NCBI GenBank assembly: GCA_947586855.1
Contig: CANPXV010000004.1
Location: forward strand, 54,189 to 118,188
Source of the DNA: an uncultured Clostridia bacterium
GTDB taxonomy: Bacteria; Bacillota; Clostridia; Christensenellales; CAG-314
Direction: 5' to 3'
DNA length: 64,000 nucleotides
Shown here: positions 53,537 to 62,215 of the stretch, piece after piece
Layout of the letters: every line of letters starts with the position of its first letter
Numbering within the stretch: the first letter of the stretch is position 1
Notes under the pieces: model-generated
The model's input: the letters and a program-made list of their open reading frames with translations, nothing else
What the model was told of the DNA's origin: nothing
Databases searched by the model: none
Translations under genes and position numbers: made by a program

Positions 53537-54739
53537 TTACGCCAAATTTGCCGTGCGCATTGTTTCTCGGGCGATAACAAGCTCTTCGTTGGTGGGAATG
53601 ACCAAAATCTTGACATGCGAATCGTCCGCCTGAATTTCCGCCACAACGCCTCTGGGGCAGTGCGCATTTTTGTCCGCATCCAGCTTGACGCCGAGATAGT
53701 CCATATCTTTGAGGGCGGCGGCACGCACTCTGTCATCGTTTTCTCCGATACCTGCCGTAAACACAATTACGTCCACGCCGTCCAAAGCAGCGGCGTACGC
53801 ACCGATGTACTTTTTGGTGCCGTAGGCAAACATATCCAGCGCAAGCCTTGCACGATCGTTGCCGCTATCAGCTGCAGCCGACAGATCTCTGAAATCGCTG
53901 GATACACCCGATACGCCCAACATGCCGCACTTTTTGTTGAGGTAGGTCAGCGTTTCGGATACGTCCATGCCTTCCTTTTTGGCGATGTACTCGGCAGCGG
54001 CAAAATCGATGTCGCCGCTTCTGGTGCCCATGGGGACGCCGGCCAGAGGAGTAAAACCCATTGATGTGTCGATACATTTGCCGCCCTTGACGGCCGTGAT
54101 GGATGATCCGTTGCCCAAGTGGCAGGTGATGATTTTCAAATCTTCGATATTTTTGCCGAGATACTTGGCGGCCTCCTCGGCGACATACTTGTGGCTTGTG
54201 CCGTGAGCGCCGTAACGGCGAATTTTGTATTTTTCGTAGTGAGAGTAGTCCACGGCGTACATGTAGGCGTAGTCGGGCATGGTAAAGTGGAAGCCCGTAT
54301 CAAACACCAACACCATTGGAGTATCGGGCATCTGGGCAAGACAGGCGTTTACGCCCACTATCGCCGCCGGATTGTGCAGCGGAGCCAGGTCCTTGATCTC
54401 TTCCATAAGGCGCATGGCCTCGGGCGTGACAAGCGTGGGCTGCTTGAAAGCCTCTCCCGACGCCACAACACGGTGCCCCACGCCATCAATCTCCTTCATA
54501 GAGGAGATGACGCCCACTTCCTTGTCGGTGAGGGTGTCCAAAACAAGTTTTACCGCCACCTTGTGGTTGGGCATATCCACCTGACGCTCGATGGTTTTGC
54601 CGTTGGCCTTGTAGACGAAATTGGAGTTGGCAATGCCGATGCGTTCGCAAAGTCCCTTGGCCAACACGCCCTCTGTCTGCATGTCGATGAGCTGATATTT
54701 GAGGGAGGAACTACCTGAATTGATAACGAGAATTTTCAT
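53537..54739 (-). CDS. ackA: Acetate kinase
   Basis: A 400-residue acetate kinase, which forms ATP from acetyl phosphate. It starts ILVINSGSSSLKYQLID and has HGTSHKYV, CHLGNGSSI and MGTRSGDIDF, then the C-terminal TAGIGEND. It follows pta by 12 bases; the pair turns acetyl-CoA into acetate. Confidence 0.97.
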   Translation of the reverse strand: MKILVINSGSSSLKYQLIDMQTEGVLAKGLCERIGIANSNFVYKANGKTIERQVDMPNHKVAVKLVLDTLTDKEVGVISSMKEIDGVGHRVVASGEAFKQPTLVTPEAMRLMEEIKDLAPLHNPAAIVGVNACLAQMPDTPMVLVFDTGFHFTMPDYAYMYAVDYSHYEKYKIRRYGAHGTSHKYVAEEAAKYLGKNIEDLKIITCHLGNGSSITAVKGGKCIDTSMGFTPLAGVPMGTRSGDIDFAAAEYIAKKEGMDVSETLTYLNKKCGMLGVSGVSSDFRDLSAAADSGNDRARLALDMFAYGTKKYIGAYAAALDGVDVIVFTAGIGENDDRVRAAALKDMDYLGVKLDADKNAHCPRGVVAEIQADDSHVKILVIPTNEELVIARETMRTANLA

Positions 54740-54751
54740 TTCGCCACCTCG

Positions 54752-55747
54752 CTAAAACTGTGTTTGCAATGCCGTGATGGCCACCGCAGCAACTATATCC
54801 TCGGATTTGCACCCGCGCGAAAGGTCGTTGAGAGGTTTTGCAAAGCCCTGACAAATGGGGCCTACCGCCATAAATCCTCCCAAACGTTCGGCAATCTTGT
54901 AGCCGATGTTGCCCGCTTGCAGATCGGGGAAGATAAACACGTTGGCATGTCCCGCAACGGGGCTGCCCTTTGCCTTCATCTCACCCACAGAGGGCACGAT
55001 TGCGGCGTCAAATTGCAATTCGCCGTCCAATTTCAGCTCGGGGGCCTTTTCTTTGGCGATACGGGTCGCTTCCTGCACAAGGGTCACGTTATCATGCTTG
55101 GCACTGCCCTTGGATGAGAAGGAAAGCATTGCCACTTTCGGCTCGATACCGGCAATGGACTTTGCGGATTGGGCCGTGGATATTGCGCAGTCGGCAAGCC
55201 CTTCGGCCGTATAAGTGGGATTGAGACCGCAGTCTGCAAACACCACCAACCCATCGGGGCAATATTGATTGCCTTGGGGCGGACAAATCATAAGGTTAAA
55301 GCTGGATACCGCCGACACGCCGGGCGCCGTTTTGATAATCTGTAAACCGGGGCGCAAAGTGTTGGCCGTGGAATGGCACGCACCGGAGACAAGTCCGTCC
55401 ACATCGCCCATTTTCAGCATCATGGCGCCAAAATAGGTGGCGTCCTTCAACAGCTCGGTTGCCTGCTCGGGCGTCATACCCTTGGACGCACGCAGCTCCA
55501 CCAACTTGGCATTGTAGGCGGGCAATTTGTCGCTCGTCAGCGGGTTGACGATTGTGATACCGTCCAAGCGGACAGAGGGGTTTGCGGCTCTTATCGCCGA
55601 TTCGTCTCCCAACAGCACAATTTTGGCAATGCCTTCTTCGGTGGCCATCTGGGCGGCCTTTACAACACGGCTGTCCTCACCTTCGCACAGAACTATTGTC
55701 TTTTGCAGTTTTGCGGCCTTGCTTTTGATTTGTTCCAATACGCTCAT
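54752..55747 (-). CDS. pta: Phosphate acetyltransferase
   Basis: A 331-residue short-form Pta without the regulatory N-domain. It starts MSVLEQIKSKAAK and has LVSGACHSTANTLRPGLQII and FADCGLNPTYTAEGLADC, then the C-terminal LNDLSRGCKSEDIV. It exchanges acetyl-CoA with acetyl phosphate and is co-transcribed with ackA. Confidence 0.97.
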   Translation of the reverse strand: MSVLEQIKSKAAKLQKTIVLCEGEDSRVVKAAQMATEEGIAKIVLLGDESAIRAANPSVRLDGITIVNPLTSDKLPAYNAKLVELRASKGMTPEQATELLKDATYFGAMMLKMGDVDGLVSGACHSTANTLRPGLQIIKTAPGVSAVSSFNLMICPPQGNQYCPDGLVVFADCGLNPTYTAEGLADCAISTAQSAKSIAGIEPKVAMLSFSSKGSAKHDNVTLVQEATRIAKEKAPELKLDGELQFDAAIVPSVGEMKAKGSPVAGHANVFIFPDLQAGNIGYKIAERLGGFMAVGPICQGFAKPLNDLSRGCKSEDIVAAVAITALQTQF

Positions 55748-55827
55748 AGCAATCTCCTTCTAACGCTTTATTTATTGCAAAAATTGATGTATAATGTTTG
55801 AAGAACATCTTTTTTGCCAACGAGACA

Positions 55828-55856
55828 ATTATAGCATATCCCAAAACGATTGTAAA
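55828..55856 (-). promoter_or_regulatory. Promoter of pta-ackA
   Basis: TTTACA (55851-55856) and TATAAT (55828-55833) are separated by 17 bases on the minus strand, about 80 bases upstream of pta and facing away from tmcAL. Confidence 0.8.
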
Positions 55857-55885
55857 CAAAAACAAAACCAACGAGGACGCACAAA

Positions 55886-56935
55886 ATGAAAATTGCCGCA
55901 ATAATATGTGAATTTAACCCTCTACACAGCGGACACAAACGTTTGATCGACTACGCAAAAAGCATTGCCGAGCACGTCGTGTGCATAATGAGCGGCAATT
56001 TTACTCAGCGGGGACTGCCTGCGTGCGCCGATAAATATTCTCGCGCCAAACACGCCGTAATGTCGGGGGCGGATATGGTCATCGAGCTGCCCACCGTTTT
56101 TGCCACCGCCTCGGCACAAAATTTTGCCCGCGGCGGCGTGGCAATTGCCCACAAAATAGGCGCCGATTACCTTGTTTTCGGCAGCGAGTGCGGCGATTTG
56201 CAACAGCTCAACGAATGTGTGCGGCTTTTGGACAAATCGGACGTGCAACAGCAAATCAAACGGCAGATGTCGCTGGGCGTCAGTTACCCCAAGGCCGTTG
56301 CCACAGCTACGGGCTGTGCCGCTCTCGACAAGCCCAACAACACTCTTGCCGTGGAGTACCTGCGTGCCATTGCCGAGATTGACAACTCGATAATGCCCTT
56401 TACGCTGCAACGGGAGGACAACTTCAACGGAGAATACGGCCAATTTGCCTCCTCGGCGGCACTTCGACAAAACAAGGATTTGAGAGCAAGATACAGCTAC
56501 GACTTTGTATGCGACGACATCAACGACACCGTGGTAGACCGCTACTGCGACTTTGCAACAAAATTTATGTCCGTTGCCGATATGCAAAAATTACAACAAA
56601 TCGAGGGCGTGACCGAGGGGCTGGAAAACAGAATTGTTGCGGCGGACAAGGCGCACGGCTTTGAAAAAATGATGGAGGACATCAAAACAAAAAGATATAC
56701 CCGACTGAAACTGCAACGAATTGTTCTGAATTGCATTCTGGATATTCGCCGCAATGACGTCCAACTTTGCAAACAGACTCTGCCAGCCACAAAAGTGCTT
56801 GCAGTAAAAAAAAGCGCCGCTACACTTCTGAGCCGAACAGACAACCAATCGGACGAAATCACCACCCGAGCGGACAACCTGTATCGTTCTCTGACGGGTT
56901 ACAGCTATCCTACAAAATTGCCCGTTTTCGACTGA
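55886..56935 (+). CDS. tmcAL: tRNA(Met) cytidine acetate ligase TmcAL (YlbM)
   Basis: A 349-residue nucleotidyltransferase that acetylates the wobble cytidine of elongator tRNA-Met using acetate and ATP. It starts AAIICEFNPLHSGHKRLI (HxGH-type), then VCIMSGNFTQRGLPAC and KHAVMSGADMVIELP, and ends LYRSLTGYSYP. It lies divergent to pta-ackA, fitting since that pathway makes acetate. Confidence 0.93.
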   Translation: MKIAAIICEFNPLHSGHKRLIDYAKSIAEHVVCIMSGNFTQRGLPACADKYSRAKHAVMSGADMVIELPTVFATASAQNFARGGVAIAHKIGADYLVFGSECGDLQQLNECVRLLDKSDVQQQIKRQMSLGVSYPKAVATATGCAALDKPNNTLAVEYLRAIAEIDNSIMPFTLQREDNFNGEYGQFASSAALRQNKDLRARYSYDFVCDDINDTVVDRYCDFATKFMSVADMQKLQQIEGVTEGLENRIVAADKAHGFEKMMEDIKTKRYTRLKLQRIVLNCILDIRRNDVQLCKQTLPATKVLAVKKSAATLLSRTDNQSDEITTRADNLYRSLTGYSYPTKLPVFD

Positions 56936-56964
56936 TTTTGCGTCAAATCGGGCTAAATTTATAT

Positions 56965-57011
56965 TCTATTTCAGACATAGTATTCTACAAAACGTCATTT
57001 TTCGATATAGT
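56965..57011. repeat. 47-nt imperfect-palindromic repeat, copy 4
   Basis: The most diverged copy (35 of 47 matches to copy 3), starting TCTATTTCAG and ending GATATAGT. It stands 29 bases after the tmcAL stop. From 56935 the left flank also aligns with that of copy 3, including TCAAATCG and AAATTT, extending the shared segment to about 76 bases. Confidence 0.7.
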
Positions 57012-57134
57012 TAAGCATTTTTTTGATAACAAATTATCGTAATATACTACAAACAGAGAACGGTCAGCTTATTCTATTTACTTTCTACCAAATATCAATA
57101 GTCTATACAAAGCGGACAAGCCGTATATTATTTT

Positions 57135-58022
57135 GTGAAATATTTTCGTGTTGCACTGCTGCTTATGCTGGTCGCCGTGATGGGCATGTTTGTCTCCTCG
57201 CCGGCCAGATATATGCAAAGTTTTTTCAACGGACTGACTGTGTGGGCATACAATGTGCTGCCGGCACTTTTCCCGTTTGCAGTGCTAAGCACGATTGCAA
57301 CCAAGCTGTGTCCCAAACGGAAATTTTCGTTGACGCAAAAGCTGTTTGGCGTGTCCTGCGACGAGGTTTATATGGTAAGCCTGCTGTGCGGCTATCCCAT
57401 GGGAGCCAAGGCGCTGTCCGAAACTGACGCAGACGCCGATTCCATCACGCATGCAGCGGCTTTTTGCTCCACTGTAAGCCCGATATTCGTCATAGGCACA
57501 ATAGGCGCAAGATTGCTGCAAAACGCCCTTGCGGCGCTTGTCGTATTGATTGCGCAAATTGCCTCGTCTCTGCTGACGGGCCTAGTCTACCGCCCGAAAA
57601 AGAAACTGCATATTGACGGAGTCACACATGGCTTTGCCCCGTCGGACATTGGCACCACCATAACAAACACCGCCCTGTCGGTGATTTCCGTGGGCGGTCT
57701 GATTGCACTGTTTTATATGATGACAGATATGGTTTGCGACCTGATGTCGGAGACGGTGCGCAACAGCCCTCTGTTTGCCTTTGCGATAGGCCTGCTGGAA
57801 ATGACCAACGGCGTGATTGCGATGTGCTCCGTTGCACCACTGCGCACCGCCACCGTTCTGTGCAGCACATTGTTGGCGTTTGGCGGGCTGTGCGTGTTTT
57901 GTCAGTGTTATGCTTTTCTTGGTAGCAAGCACATCAGCCCGTGGAAACTGCTGCAAATGAAGTGCGTGCAAGCGGCTTTTGCCACCGTGATAAGCTATGC
58001 GCTGGTCAAATTGCTGTTATAG
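57135..58022 (+). CDS. ylbJ: Sporulation integral membrane protein YlbJ
   Basis: A 295-residue protein of about seven membrane segments belonging to the nucleoside recognition (Gate) family, with FNGLTVWAYNVLPALFPF near residue 31, CGYPMGAKALSE and HAAAFCSTVSPIFVIGTIG. In B. subtilis YlbJ is made in the mother cell and is needed for heat-resistant spores. The GTG start has no ribosome binding site and is uncertain. It ends convergent with aroF, overlapping it by six bases. Confidence 0.88.
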   Translation: MKYFRVALLLMLVAVMGMFVSSPARYMQSFFNGLTVWAYNVLPALFPFAVLSTIATKLCPKRKFSLTQKLFGVSCDEVYMVSLLCGYPMGAKALSETDADADSITHAAAFCSTVSPIFVIGTIGARLLQNALAALVVLIAQIASSLLTGLVYRPKKKLHIDGVTHGFAPSDIGTTITNTALSVISVGGLIALFYMMTDMVCDLMSETVRNSPLFAFAIGLLEMTNGVIAMCSVAPLRTATVLCSTLLAFGGLCVFCQCYAFLGSKHISPWKLLQMKCVQAAFATVISYALVKLLL

Positions 58023-58988
58023 GGCGTCGTTGATAAACCGCAAAAGCCCCTCGGTCGTTTCGATATCCAGGCAGTCGTCGGTTTGCGACACGCCGTATCC
58101 GCACCCCTTGCCGCCAAGCAGATAGCTTTCTATCATCACGCCGTCGGCGCCAATTTGCAAAGCGCCACGGGCGTTATCCAACTGTGCAAAAGCCACTTTG
58201 CCGCTGTTGGCATGGTTGAGGTCCACCATCACATAGTCGTTGAGCCCCTGTTTGCGCAGCAACTCCTTCGCCAAAGAAATGCTTTCTATATTGTTGTTGG
58301 ATATGTATTGGCCTTTTGTCTGTCCGCCCCTCAGCACGATATGCGCAAACTTGCAACCCTCTGTGGCGTACTGCATGCAGCCATAGGGAAACGCTCTTGG
58401 ACGGCTGACGGCATAGATCGAGTCAACGCATCTTTCTATGTCGCCGTCGATGGGGTTTTTGATGCCGCAACAAACGTCAAGGCCGCTGGCAAAATCTCTG
58501 TGCAGGCTGTCCTCGCCGCTGCGTGCGCCCACAAACCAATAGCTGACAAGATCCTTTGTGCAATCGTATAGCTGCGGATACAACAATTCGTCGGCGACGG
58601 GCAGACCAATCTCCAAGCAACGCACCATCATCTGCCGACAACGGACGATGCCTTCGTCCAAATCCACCTCGTCTTTCAAGCGCAAGTGGAAGGCCGTGCC
58701 CTTGTAACCCTCGCCGTTGGAGTGGGGCTTGGCGGTATAGATTCTCGCCACAACAAGCAATTTGGGGCAGCTGTCGGCAACCTCTTTGAGGCGCAACAAA
58801 TATTGCTCCATCGCCGCAGGCGAGTCGGCCGAGCACGGTCCGCAAATAACCGCAAAACGCTTGCGAGAAACAAAATTTTGTCTTATTTCTTCGTCAAAAG
58901 CCGCTTTTTTTGCCACCAAAGATTGGCTAAGCGGCACAAGTTGACGATATTGCGCCGCAGATTGCAATTTCTTTTGTTGTGTGATCAT
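58017..58988 (-). CDS. aroF: 3-deoxy-7-phosphoheptulonate synthase, AroFGH type
   Basis: A 323-residue class I DAHP synthase, first step of aromatic amino acid synthesis. Motifs are AVICGPCSADSPAAMEQYL, ARIYTAKPHSNGEGYKG, WFVGARSGEDSLHRDFASGL and IVLRGGQTKGQYISN. Compared with E. coli AroG it is about 27 residues shorter, mainly at the N-terminus that carries feedback control. It ends the alr-rsmD-coaD-aroF run. Confidence 0.9.
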   Translation of the reverse strand: MITQQKKLQSAAQYRQLVPLSQSLVAKKAAFDEEIRQNFVSRKRFAVICGPCSADSPAAMEQYLLRLKEVADSCPKLLVVARIYTAKPHSNGEGYKGTAFHLRLKDEVDLDEGIVRCRQMMVRCLEIGLPVADELLYPQLYDCTKDLVSYWFVGARSGEDSLHRDFASGLDVCCGIKNPIDGDIERCVDSIYAVSRPRAFPYGCMQYATEGCKFAHIVLRGGQTKGQYISNNNIESISLAKELLRKQGLNDYVMVDLNHANSGKVAFAQLDNARGALQIGADGVMIESYLLGGKGCGYGVSQTDDCLDIETTEGLLRFINDAL

Positions 58989-58990
58989 GG

Positions 58991-59467
58991 CTATCTTGCG
59001 AAAGATTTTATTATTTGTTCAAGGCAGCACTCCGGCACATAGGGCGATATGTCCTGTCCCAACGCCGCCAACTCCCTCACAAGCGAGCTGGACACCTGGC
59101 GATACTGCTTGGCGCCCACCACAAAAACCGTTTGCCCATCCCAAAAATCTTGATTAATGTCGTGCAAATCGATAACCGATTGCAAATCCAAGGCGTTTCG
59201 GATGGATTTTATCATTACGTTGGCGCCCACGGCCTTGCAAAAATCCGTCATCATGCCGTTGTAGGCCACAGCCTCTGCATTGGTGACGTGGGCAATGGCA
59301 CGAGAAAGCATATCCAGCCTTTCCTCGATGGATATGCAATAATTTTTGTCGGCATTGATGCCCACCACCACATACAGCTTGTCCACCAATTTTGCTGCCT
59401 GCTCAATCGCATCGACATGCCCCTTTGTGACGGGATAAAACGACCCTGCGTACACACCTGTTTTCAT
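58991..59467 (-). CDS. coaD: Phosphopantetheine adenylyltransferase
   Basis: A 158-residue CoaD that makes dephospho-CoA. The nucleotidyltransferase motif is GSFYPVTKGHVDAI and the second motif is SSSLVRELA. It departs from the family consensus in the FDP position (here FYP) and near the substrate loop (SIRNALDLQSV), so it is a diverged member. It overlaps rsmD by four bases, the usual partner in Firmicutes. Confidence 0.9.
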   Translation of the reverse strand: MKTGVYAGSFYPVTKGHVDAIEQAAKLVDKLYVVVGINADKNYCISIEERLDMLSRAIAHVTNAEAVAYNGMMTDFCKAVGANVMIKSIRNALDLQSVIDLHDINQDFWDGQTVFVVGAKQYRQVSSSLVRELAALGQDISPYVPECCLEQIIKSFAR

Positions 59468-60003
59468 TGCTCGCTCCTTTTGTAAAAACTAAATTTGACG
59501 GTGCCCATTTTTCTGACGTCGTAGCGCACAAGGCCGTCCGCACTACACGGCAAATCGTCCTCGGCGGCGTGTTCGCACACCACAATGCCGTCTGGCGAAA
59601 GCAGCTGCCGCCGGGCGATAATGTACAAAACCTCCGTATAGGCGCCCGATTTGTAGGGTGGGTCCACAAAAACCACATCCAATTTGCGGTCAATTTGCTG
59701 CAAACACGTCCTAAAATCGCCCACAAAAAGCTGTGGCTGCACGCCGATTGCATCAAAATTGCTTTTTATGGCGGCGACGGAATCCCTGTTGTCGTCGCAC
59801 AAAAAGGCTTGCTCGGCGCCCCTGCTGAGGCTTTCGATGGCAAGCTGCCCCGACCCCGCAAATAGGTCCAGCACAACTGCGCCCGGCAACCGAGGGGCAA
59901 CGATGTTGAATAGCGTCTCCTTCATCCTGTCCAGAGTGGGACGTGCCATACCTTTTGGGGCGACGAGCTTTCGGCCTTTGTATTTTCCGCTAATAACTCT
60001 CAT
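59464..60003 (-). CDS. rsmD: 16S rRNA (guanine-966-N2) methyltransferase
   Basis: A 179-residue methyltransferase with the SAM-binding VLDLFAGSGQLAIESLSRGA and catalytic VFVDPPYKSG, and the family start RVISGKYKGRKL. It pairs with coaD. Confidence 0.95.
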   Translation of the reverse strand: MRVISGKYKGRKLVAPKGMARPTLDRMKETLFNIVAPRLPGAVVLDLFAGSGQLAIESLSRGAEQAFLCDDNRDSVAAIKSNFDAIGVQPQLFVGDFRTCLQQIDRKLDVVFVDPPYKSGAYTEVLYIIARRQLLSPDGIVVCEHAAEDDLPCSADGLVRYDVRKMGTVKFSFYKRSEQ

Positions 60004-60021
60004 CGCCTATATTTTACAACA

Positions 60022-61014
60022 TTATTGCAAATTACACAACAGTTCGTAAATAAATACCTTGCTGTTGGACAAATTTACCTCTTTGCCCAGCAGCACCGCC
60101 TCTTGCCCGATTTGCGCCCAATCGTCGCCCAGATCCACCATCGTCATTGCCATACACACCGCAACTATCGGATAAAACCTGCCGTTAATGGATATTTTTT
60201 CGCCCACCAGCATGCGAGGCAGCCCTTGCGCATAGCCAACATTGAGCACGGCGATATTGGTGTCTCGATTGGGGCAAAAGATTGCTCCGTACCCTACTGC
60301 GCTGCCCTGGGCAACCTTGCGGCAGGCGATGACAGTCGCCGTGACCGTCTTGACGGGACGAAGTTGCGGCACACCGTAGCCGTACAGTCCCAAACCGATA
60401 CGCACCATATCCAGATGATATTTTGGCGAAAGCAAACAGCCGCAAGTGTTGGCGATGTGCGCTGTAACGTTGGGATACATTCGCCGAAAAACCCTTTCCG
60501 CACACAAAAATCTTGCCAACTGCTCGTCACACGTTTGCACGCTTTCACCATAAAAATGCGAAAAAACGCCCTCAACGTCCACAAAAGCCTGCCGCAACCT
60601 GTCCGCAACAGCCGGAGCGCTACCCACGTCGAAGCCCAGCCGAGACATGCCGCTGTCAAATTTGACGTGCACTTTGGCACGCTTGCCCAGCGACCGAGCT
60701 GCGCAGTCCACCCCAAAAAGCGTCTCAAAGCTATCCACCGTGACAATGGCGTTTGCGGCAATGGCACGCTTGACCTCTCGCAATGACAGCGGCAGCAAAA
60801 TCAGCGTATCCTTGCCAAGATATTGCAGCGCTTCGGCGTCAACCACATCCCCAACGGCAAAGCAATCCACCAAGGGCGCCAGATGATTTGCAATATGTAT
60901 CGTTCCGTGGCCGTAGGCGTCGTTTTTTAACACGGCGCACAGCTTGGCCCCCTTGGCCCGCTCTCTGAAAAAGCGGACGTTACTATCCAACGCATCAAAA
61001 TCTATATGCCGCAC
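60022..61014 (-). CDS. alr: Alanine racemase
   Basis: A 330-residue PLP enzyme that makes D-alanine for peptidoglycan. It has AVLKNDAYGHG (PLP lysine), HVKFDSGMSRLGF, and GYAQGLPR with the second catalytic tyrosine. It is shorter than the typical 370 residues and, near the C-terminus, reads VCMAMTMVDL where the family usually has a CMDQ sequence, so the conserved aspartate is replaced. A GTG start stands behind GGAGG. Confidence 0.88.
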   Translation of the reverse strand: MRHIDFDALDSNVRFFRERAKGAKLCAVLKNDAYGHGTIHIANHLAPLVDCFAVGDVVDAEALQYLGKDTLILLPLSLREVKRAIAANAIVTVDSFETLFGVDCAARSLGKRAKVHVKFDSGMSRLGFDVGSAPAVADRLRQAFVDVEGVFSHFYGESVQTCDEQLARFLCAERVFRRMYPNVTAHIANTCGCLLSPKYHLDMVRIGLGLYGYGVPQLRPVKTVTATVIACRKVAQGSAVGYGAIFCPNRDTNIAVLNVGYAQGLPRMLVGEKISINGRFYPIVAVCMAMTMVDLGDDWAQIGQEAVLLGKEVNLSNSKVFIYELLCNLQ

Positions 61015-61058
61015 ACATACCTCCGATATCGCATATCCTGCAAAAACTATGCAACAGG

Positions 61059-61087
61059 TTTACATCGCAAAAAATTTTTGCTATACT
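61059..61087 (+). promoter_or_regulatory. Promoter with spacer palindrome, start site at the ATG
   Basis: TTTACA (61059-61064), 17 bases and TATACT (61082-61087) on the plus strand. The spacer is filled by the perfect palindrome GCAAAAA-A-TTTTTGC (61067-61081), a possible operator. Six bases separate the -10 box from the next ATG. Confidence 0.75.
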
Positions 61088-61093
61088 ATAAAT

Positions 61094-61561
61094 ATGAAAT
61101 ATCGTTTGATGTCACCACTTGCAATAAGGATAATTTTGTGGATAATTGCCGCTGTAAGCCTTGCTGGGCTTGTTTTGGGCGTATTGGCACTGTCGGGCGT
61201 GCGTATCGAACTGACGACGGGACAGGCTACGCTGTTGATAAGCACCGGGTCGCTCACCCTGCTGGTCTCGCTGCTGCTAAACACCATCCACTACAAGGTG
61301 GACGACAAGTATCTGCACCTCAACATTGCATTTGTGGATATGCTAAGCAACCGCATACAGCTAAAAAACATCCTCAACATTGCCATTATCGACGGCACAT
61401 TCTACATCAGCTACATCTGGAAAGGCCCCGACCCAACCATTGCGGCTGTTGTTATCAAAAAGGAGCGCTTTGAGGATATGAAGGAGCTGTTGATGGCAAA
61501 AAATCCCAACATCGTGTACTTTGAAGATAAAAATGAAACTACTGATAGCCAGCAACAATAA
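61094..61561 (+). CDS. Two-helix membrane protein with PH-like domain
   Basis: A 155-residue protein, started at the ATG at 61094; the track frame extends 50 residues upstream through alr. It has two membrane segments (about residues 9-35 and 46-64), then a beta-rich cytosolic domain (HYKVDDKYLHLNIAF and FYISYIWKG) that looks like a bacterial PH-like domain. No ribosome binding site is seen and the promoter is six bases away, so the mRNA may be leaderless. Function unknown. It overlaps rdgB by 29 bases. Confidence 0.75.
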   Translation: MKYRLMSPLAIRIILWIIAAVSLAGLVLGVLALSGVRIELTTGQATLLISTGSLTLLVSLLLNTIHYKVDDKYLHLNIAFVDMLSNRIQLKNILNIAIIDGTFYISYIWKGPDPTIAAVVIKKERFEDMKELLMAKNPNIVYFEDKNETTDSQQQ

Positions 61562-62114
61562 ACACAAAGTGGCAGAAATCAAAATGGCGCTTTGCGGCAA
61601 ATTTGAAAGCATCACCTCACTCGACGAAGAGGGTATCGTTTGCGCCCCCGACGAAAACGGCAACAGCTTTTTGGAAAACGCCCTGATAAAGGCACGTGCT
61701 GTTGCCCAATTTACAGATAAAGTTGTGCTTGCGGACGATACGGGACTGTGCGTAAGCGCCCTCAACGGTCTGCCGGGGATACACTCTGCCCGATATGCAG
61801 GCAACGGTGAAAGCGTGGCCAACAGGATAAAGCTGCTTGCGGAAATGCAGGGCAAGCAGGACCGCTCGGCGTATTTTACCACCACTTTGGTGCTGCTGTA
61901 CCCCGAGGGGCACTATCTGACTGCGCTTGGACGGGTGGACGGATACATTTTGACGGAAGAACACGGCCAGTGCGGCTTCGGCTACGACAGTCTGTTTTTC
62001 TGCCCCGAACTCAACAAAACCTTTGCCGAGGCCACCGAAACGGAAAAACTATCCGTCAGCCACCGAGGCCGAGCACTGCGCAACCTGCTGCAAAAAATGA
62101 ACGAACAGCACTAA
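61533..62114 (+). CDS. rdgB: Non-canonical purine NTP pyrophosphatase (RdgB/HAM1)
   Basis: A 193-residue nucleotide house-cleaning enzyme that hydrolyses ITP, dITP and XTP. Motifs are LLIASNNKHKVAEIK at the start, ENALIKARA, LADDTGLCVSALNGLPGIHSARYA and GFGYDSLFFCPE, ending SHRGRAL. I use the ATG at 61533 within the end of the upstream gene; the track TTG is four codons earlier. Confidence 0.96.
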   Translation: MKLLIASNNKHKVAEIKMALCGKFESITSLDEEGIVCAPDENGNSFLENALIKARAVAQFTDKVVLADDTGLCVSALNGLPGIHSARYAGNGESVANRIKLLAEMQGKQDRSAYFTTTLVLLYPEGHYLTALGRVDGYILTEEHGQCGFGYDSLFFCPELNKTFAEATETEKLSVSHRGRALRNLLQKMNEQH

Positions 62115-62132
62115 ACCGCTAAAAAAATAATT

Positions 62133-62158
62133 CTCCGCAAAAAATTGCGGAGTTTTTT
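62133..62158 (+). terminator. Terminator after rdgB, probably bidirectional
   Basis: CTCCGCAA and TTGCGGAG (8 bp) around AAAA, followed by TTTTTT on the plus strand. The minus side is also followed by an AT-rich T run, so it may serve the convergent HAD gene too. Confidence 0.9.
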
Positions 62159-62215
62159 GATTGCGAATGAGCAAGAATTTTGCACAAGGCACAATAGAAA
62201 AGGTGCGAAGTCGGG

